Source: Rhizobium laguerreae
Lineage (GTDB): Bacteria; Pseudomonadota; Alphaproteobacteria; Rhizobiales; Rhizobiaceae
DNA: 64,000 nt
Assembly: GCF_002008165.1 (NCBI RefSeq)
Contig: NZ_MRDM01000029.1
Coordinates: 62,001-126,000 of the forward strand
Direction of reading: 5' to 3'
Numbering within the stretch: position 1 is the stretch's first letter; each line of letters starts with the position of its first letter. Positions 59,599-64,000 of the stretch are shown here, piece after piece. The position numbers and the translations under genes are program-made. The notes below the pieces were generated by a model, which saw only the letters and a program-made list of their open reading frames with translations, was not told where the DNA came from and ran no database searches.

Positions 59599-62208
59599 AT
59601 GACACTTCCGACCGCGACCTACCGGATACAATTCCGCAACGGCATGACCTTCGATCGCGTCTGCGACCTCATCCCCTACCTCAAGACACTGGGCATCAGC
59701 CACCTCTACGCTTCGCCGATCTTCACCGCCGTCAGCGGTTCGACTCACGGCTATGACGTGACAAATGCCAACGATATCGACCCAGCGCTCGGCGGCCGGG
59801 CAGGATTCGACCGGCTGACGGAAACCCTCGCCTCCGCAGGCATGGGACTGATACTCGACATCGTCCCGAACCACATGGCAGCCTCGCCGGAAAACGGCTG
59901 GTGGCGCGACGTGCTGACATTCGGACGGCAAAGCGCCTATTTCAACCACTTCGACATCGACTGGAGCGAGCCGCTGACCCTGCCGCAGCTCGGTCGGGAT
60001 TTCGAGGGAGCACTGGCTGACGGCGAACTGCGCATCACGATCGACGAAATGCACGGTAACTTTGCGTTCGGTTACTTCGAGACCCTATTGCCGCTGCACC
60101 CCGGGAGTTACGGAATTATTGCGAGCCAGCTCGACGATCCGGTTGCCACCAGAATGGCGGAAGCTGCGGCAGCCACCTCCGGCGAGGACTTCAACCGCGC
60201 GATGCGTGACATTCTCTTCGAAGGCGGCGATCGGGCCGTGCTCCGGCAAAAACTCGAAGAGGTCTCCTCCGATCGCGATTTCGTGAGAAGCCTGCATGAG
60301 GCACAGCATTGGCGGCTGACCCACTGGAAGGAGGCGGCACGACATCTGAGCTATCGCCGCTTTTTCGAGGTGACCGGACTGGTCGGCATCCGCGTCGAAG
60401 ATCCCCCCGTGTTCGAGGACATGCACCGGCTGATGATCGAGCTGGTGCGCCATGGCAAGGTGCAGGGCCTGCGCATCGATCATGTCGACGGGCTCGCCGA
60501 ACCCACTGCCTATCTCGACAGGCTGCGGGAGGCTGCCGGACCGGACACCTATATTGTCGTGGAAAAGATCCTGGGAACCGGCGAGGTCCTGCCGGAGAGC
60601 TGGCCGGTCGCCGGCACCACGGGCTATGAATTCATCGCCGCGCTGAGCGAGTTGTTCATCGATGGCGCCGGACTGCGCATATTGGACGATGCCTACCGCG
60701 GCGTCGCCGGTGAGACGGCCAATCTCGAGGAGGGTCGGCGAATTGCCAAGCGACTGATGGTCGAACGCAATTTCGCCGGCGAGACCGACAGGCTGGTGTC
60801 GATCGCAGCAGGCATCTTTCCCGAGGTGAAGAGAGGCGAGATCGCCACCGCGCTCAGCGAACTGCTGATCGCCTTTCCCGTCTACCGCACCTATGGCGAC
60901 GGCGGACCGCTTTCGTGGCAGGATTCAGCGGTGCTTGCGGCGACCGCCTCGCAAGCCATGGCGCAGCTCGACGATCGGCGTGCATGCGACCATGTGCTGA
61001 AGCTTCTCGAAGGCAAGGTCGAAGGTGACGCGGCCCATGACTTCCGTATCCGCTTCCAGCAATTGAGCGGGCCGGTGATGGCGAAGGCGACGGAAGATAC
61101 GTTGTTTTACCGCTATAACAGGCTGCTTGCCGCAAACGAAGTCGGCGGCGAACCGGGCAAGGCGCCAGGCGGCCCGGAAGAATTCCACCGCCGCATGGCC
61201 GAGCGGGCGCGGCTGCAGCCGCATGGGCTTTCGGCAAGCGCCACCCACGACACCAAACGCGGCGAGGATGCGCGCGCAAGGCTTTATGCCCTGAGCGAAG
61301 GCGCCGATGTTTTTGCCCAGGCGGTCGAGCGGTGGCGCGACATGAACCGGCCGTGGTTGAAGGATCTGCCGGATGGCGCAGCGCCGGAGCCGAATGTCGA
61401 ATGGATGCTCTATCAGGCTCTGGCCGGCATCTGGCCGGAGGATTTCGACCGGGGACAGACAGAAGAACTCCGCGAACGCTTCACCGATTACGCGGTCAAG
61501 TCGGTGCGCGAGGCGAAACTGCGCAGCGGCTGGACGGAACAGGATGCCGCCTACGAGGAAGCGGTCGCCACCTATGCCGCGGCACTGGTCTCGCCTGACA
61601 ATGACGTCTTCCTCGAGGATTTCGAAAGGGTGCTGCAGCCCTTCATCGCGGCGGGTTACCTCAACAGTCTGTCGCAGACCCTGCTCAAGCTGACGGCTCC
61701 CGGCATTCCCGATATCTACCAGGGTGCGGAGGGCTTCGATTTCAGCCTCGTCGATCCCGACAACCGCCGGCCGGTCGATCATCAGCGGCTGACGGCCTGG
61801 CTTGATGAAGCCGGGCCGATAGCCAAGCTGCAGGCGGCGGCGTTAAAGCAGCGCCTTGTCGGGATCGGCCTGCAGTTGCGCCAGCGGCACGCAGACCTCT
61901 TTGCTGGAGGCGACTATCTGCCGCTGAAGGTGACGGGCAACCGGCGCGACCATGTGCTTGCTTTTGCCCGGGTGCATCAGAGTGATTTCGCGATCATCGC
62001 CGCGCCGCGGCTGATGTTCGGCTGGCTCGATCCGGGCGTGCTTTTTGCCGGCCCGGAATTCTGGGAGGATACGGCGGTTGCCATCCCCTCCCCGCTTCAC
62101 GGTCCGAAGGCCGATCTGGTGACCGGAAAGACAATCGAACCCGGGGGCAGCATTTCAATCGCCCCCCTGCTCGGGAGCCAGCCGGTCGGGCTGATCACGC
62201 CGATCTGA
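59599..62208 (+). CDS. treY: malto-oligosyltrehalose synthase
   Basis: The 869-residue protein is a GH13 enzyme starting MTLPTATYRIQFRNGMTFDR. Conserved regions are LILDIVPNHM (region I, near 90), GLRIDHVDGLAEP (region II, near 290, with nucleophile Asp), and YIVVEKILGTGE (region III, near 318, with Glu). The sequence LSASATHDTKRGEDARARL near 540 and GIPDIYQGAE near 700 are typical of TreY. It turns the reducing end of maltodextrin into trehalose. TreZ, which normally frees trehalose, is not in the window. The promoter is not evident. Confidence 0.94.
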   Translation: MTLPTATYRIQFRNGMTFDRVCDLIPYLKTLGISHLYASPIFTAVSGSTHGYDVTNANDIDPALGGRAGFDRLTETLASAGMGLILDIVPNHMAASPENGWWRDVLTFGRQSAYFNHFDIDWSEPLTLPQLGRDFEGALADGELRITIDEMHGNFAFGYFETLLPLHPGSYGIIASQLDDPVATRMAEAAAATSGEDFNRAMRDILFEGGDRAVLRQKLEEVSSDRDFVRSLHEAQHWRLTHWKEAARHLSYRRFFEVTGLVGIRVEDPPVFEDMHRLMIELVRHGKVQGLRIDHVDGLAEPTAYLDRLREAAGPDTYIVVEKILGTGEVLPESWPVAGTTGYEFIAALSELFIDGAGLRILDDAYRGVAGETANLEEGRRIAKRLMVERNFAGETDRLVSIAAGIFPEVKRGEIATALSELLIAFPVYRTYGDGGPLSWQDSAVLAATASQAMAQLDDRRACDHVLKLLEGKVEGDAAHDFRIRFQQLSGPVMAKATEDTLFYRYNRLLAANEVGGEPGKAPGGPEEFHRRMAERARLQPHGLSASATHDTKRGEDARARLYALSEGADVFAQAVERWRDMNRPWLKDLPDGAAPEPNVEWMLYQALAGIWPEDFDRGQTEELRERFTDYAVKSVREAKLRSGWTEQDAAYEEAVATYAAALVSPDNDVFLEDFERVLQPFIAAGYLNSLSQTLLKLTAPGIPDIYQGAEGFDFSLVDPDNRRPVDHQRLTAWLDEAGPIAKLQAAALKQRLVGIGLQLRQRHADLFAGGDYLPLKVTGNRRDHVLAFARVHQSDFAIIAAPRLMFGWLDPGVLFAGPEFWEDTAVAIPSPLHGPKADLVTGKTIEPGGSISIAPLLGSQPVGLITPI

Positions 62209-62251
62209 CGATCAGCCGTCGCAAAAATCAAATCCATGAAAATAGCGCTTG

Positions 62252-62272
62252 ACCTTCCAGTCACTGGAAGGT
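62252..62272. promoter_or_regulatory. CueR/HmrR-type operator within promoter of copper ATPase
   Basis: ACCTTCCAGT and ACTGGAAGGT are perfect inverted arms with one central base, the typical MerR-family copper operator. TTGACC (62249-62254) is a -35 box, and the -10 area (around 62275-62282, TAAGCCT) lies about 20 bp further, matching the stretched spacer these activators need. The regulator gene is not in the window. Cu(I)-dependent activation is inferred. Confidence 0.82.
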
Positions 62273-62315
62273 GGATAAGCCTATCCAACGGCCCTCCGGG
62301 GCATAGGAGATAGTC

Positions 62316-64000
62316 ATGGATACTAAACACGACCACCATCACGGCCACGCCAATGGGGATAATCATTGCTGCTCCGGTCATGATCAGGAGAAGCATGCCG
62401 AGACGGTGATCCGCGATCCTGTCTGCGGTATGACGGTCGACCCCCGGGTCGACAAGCCCTCGCTCGATTATGACGGCGGCACCTATCATTTCTGCTCCGA
62501 AGGCTGCCGGACGAAGTTTGCGGCTGCGCCGCAGGATTACCTGAGCGCGAAGGACCCCGTCTGCGGCATGACCGTCGATCGCTCGACGGCGAAACACTAT
62601 CTTAAAGCCGACGGCGAGAAGTTCTATTTCTGCTCGGCCGCCTGCCATGCGAAGTTCGAAGCCAACCCAGAAGCCTATCGCAACGGCAACCGCCCAGCGG
62701 CACAGCCGGGGCCCAAGGGTACGCTTTATACCTGCCCGATGCATCCTGAAGTCGTCAGCGATCGGCCGGGCGATTGCCCGAAATGCGGCATGGCGCTGGA
62801 GCCGATGGGCATTCCGCCTGAGGACGAAGGCCCGAACCCGGAACTCGTCGATTTCATCAGGCGGCTTTGGGTGAGCGCCATTCTTGCCATACCTTTGTTG
62901 GCGCTCGGCATGGGGCCGATGCTCGGCCTGCCGCTCCGGGAAACGATCGGCGAGCCGCAGGCGACCATCATCGAACTCTTACTGGCAACGCCGGTGGTGC
63001 TCTGGGCGGCCCTGCCCTTCTTCCGCCGCGCAAAGGCGTCCCTCGTCAACCGCAGCCCGAATATGTGGACACTGATCGGGCTCGGCGTCGGCACCGCCTA
63101 TGTCTACAGCGTCGTCGCCACGCTCGCGCCCGGCATCTTCCCGATGAGCTTCCGAGGCCATGGCGATGCCGTACCGGTCTATTTCGAGGCGGCAGCCGTT
63201 ATCGTCGCGCTGGTCTTTGTCGGTCAGGTGCTGGAATTGAAAGCGCGTGAACGCACCGGCTCGGCAATCCGCGCTTTGCTCGATCTTGCGCCGAAGACGG
63301 CACGGCGCATCGATGCCGAGGGCAGCGAAAACGACGTGCCGGTGGACGATATCCAGCCTGGTGATCGCCTCCGCGTGCGCCCCGGCGAGCGGGTGCCGGT
63401 GGATGGCTCCGTCCTCGAAGGCCTGTCCACCGTCGATGAATCGATGATGTCGGGCGAACCGCTGCCCGTAGAGAAATCAAAGGGCGATAGCCTGACCGGC
63501 GGCACGATCAACAAGAACGGCAGCCTCGTCATGGCCGCCGAGAAGGTCGGCGCAGACACGGTGCTGTCGCGTATCGTCGACATGGTCGCCAAGGCGCAAC
63601 GCTCGCGGGCTCCGATCCAGGGTGCGGTCGACCGGGTCTCGGCCGTCTTCGTGCCGGCGGTGGTTGCCGCCGCCATCCTTGCCTTCATTGTCTGGGCCGC
63701 GATCGGCCCGGAGCCGAGCATGGCCAATGGGCTGCTTGCCGCCGTTGCCGTTCTCATCATCGCCTGCCCCTGTGCACTTGGCCTTGCAACGCCGATGTCG
63801 ATCATGATCGCGACCGGGCGCGGCGCGCAGGAAGGCGTGCTGATCAAGGACGCCGAAGCGCTGGAGCGTTTTTCCAAGGTCGACACGCTGATCGTCGACA
63901 AGACCGGCACGCTGACTGAAGGCAAGCCGAAGCTTACCGATATCGTCGCCTTCGGCGGGGTTAGCGAAAACAGGCTGCTGTCGCTGGCGGCAAGCCTGGA
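62316..64000 (+). CDS. copA: copper-type P1B ATPase with YHS and heavy-metal-binding domains (C-terminus off window)
   Basis: The first 561 codons are present. The N-terminus is histidine-rich (KHDHHHGHANGDNHCCSGHD), followed by two YHS domains (DPVCGM with C37 and C83) and a zinc-ribbon-like metal domain (YTCPMHPEV...CPKCGM, 138-158). No ferredoxin-like HMA domain is seen. The membrane part has the CPC motif (C484-P485-C486, ACPCALGLATP), and the phosphorylated Asp is D528 in DKTGT. The ATPase domain continues past 64000. The CPC and CueR-like operator support Cu(I) export. AGGAGA precedes the ATG. Confidence 0.88.
   Translation, partial: MDTKHDHHHGHANGDNHCCSGHDQEKHAETVIRDPVCGMTVDPRVDKPSLDYDGGTYHFCSEGCRTKFAAAPQDYLSAKDPVCGMTVDRSTAKHYLKADGEKFYFCSAACHAKFEANPEAYRNGNRPAAQPGPKGTLYTCPMHPEVVSDRPGDCPKCGMALEPMGIPPEDEGPNPELVDFIRRLWVSAILAIPLLALGMGPMLGLPLRETIGEPQATIIELLLATPVVLWAALPFFRRAKASLVNRSPNMWTLIGLGVGTAYVYSVVATLAPGIFPMSFRGHGDAVPVYFEAAAVIVALVFVGQVLELKARERTGSAIRALLDLAPKTARRIDAEGSENDVPVDDIQPGDRLRVRPGERVPVDGSVLEGLSTVDESMMSGEPLPVEKSKGDSLTGGTINKNGSLVMAAEKVGADTVLSRIVDMVAKAQRSRAPIQGAVDRVSAVFVPAVVAAAILAFIVWAAIGPEPSMANGLLAAVAVLIIACPCALGLATPMSIMIATGRGAQEGVLIKDAEALERFSKVDTLIVDKTGTLTEGKPKLTDIVAFGGVSENRLLSLAASL

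Noticed and set aside
1..64000. CRISPR arrays, tRNA or rRNA genes, insertion sequences
   Set aside because: No regularly spaced direct repeats, no tRNA-like cloverleaf with conserved TTCGA arm, and no transposase-like protein were seen on reading; a tRNAscan-SE or ISfinder run would settle this.

Overview
The window is GC-rich alphaproteobacterial DNA, most probably chromosomal sequence of a Rhizobium of the R. etli/leguminosarum group. Pointers are the codon bias, several class III nucleotidyl cyclases close together, a cyoABCD-SURF1 block, dispersed hairpin repeats of a type I recall as common in rhizobial intergenic DNA, and tandem LacI regulators next to MFS carriers. The species is inferred from recall, not from any search.

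Layout. 1-3.1 kb: truncated glycosyltransferase, then a redox-type cyclase (heme-like membrane anchor, 2Fe-2S domain, catalytic domain) overlapping an FkbM methyltransferase. 3.5-4.7 kb: RES/Xre toxin-antitoxin pair. 4.8-6.3 kb: thioredoxin-reductase-like flavoprotein divergent from an Rrf2 regulator. 6.5-8.5 kb: ABC exporter behind a short leader ORF and hairpin. 8.6-14.6 kb: methyltransferase, DUF3095 cyclase-like protein, YefM/YoeB, nucleotide-sugar dehydrogenase and a second class III cyclase. 14.7-20.7 kb: peptide-type ABC importer (fused ATPases, Tat-type binding protein, two permeases). 20.8-27.9 kb: three glycosyltransferases, a 904-residue ABC protein that has lost its ATPase motifs, and a cyclic-nucleotide-binding protein. 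28.2-35.0 kb: MHS-type MFS carrier, then cytochrome bo oxidase cyoABCD and SURF1. 35-43.9 kb: PAS hybrid kinase, FAD/NAD(P) protein, flavodoxin-like reductase, heterodimeric ABC exporter, small glycine-zipper protein. 44-50.4 kb: two LacI regulators, ACS-type MFS carrier, Bcr/CflA efflux pump divergent from a TetR regulator, single-domain response regulator. 50.6-59.5 kb: truncated L,D-transpeptidase, periplasmic MsrA, alpha-2-macroglobulin with its partner PBP1C. 59.6-64 kb: TreY and the first part of a copper-type P-ATPase behind a CueR-like operator.

The least explained region is 20.8-27.9 kb. An apparently catalytically dead ABC exporter, still intact over 904 codons and carrying a repeated [N]-[LV]-L-[FY]-G element inside its nucleotide-binding domain, lies between sugar-transfer enzymes and a receptor for cAMP or cGMP. 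Two class III cyclases and one cyclase-like protein lie in the 20 kb before it. I infer a cyclic-nucleotide-responsive envelope or glycan function; the substrate and signal are unknown.

I saw no rRNA, tRNA, CRISPR array, intact insertion sequence or phage module.
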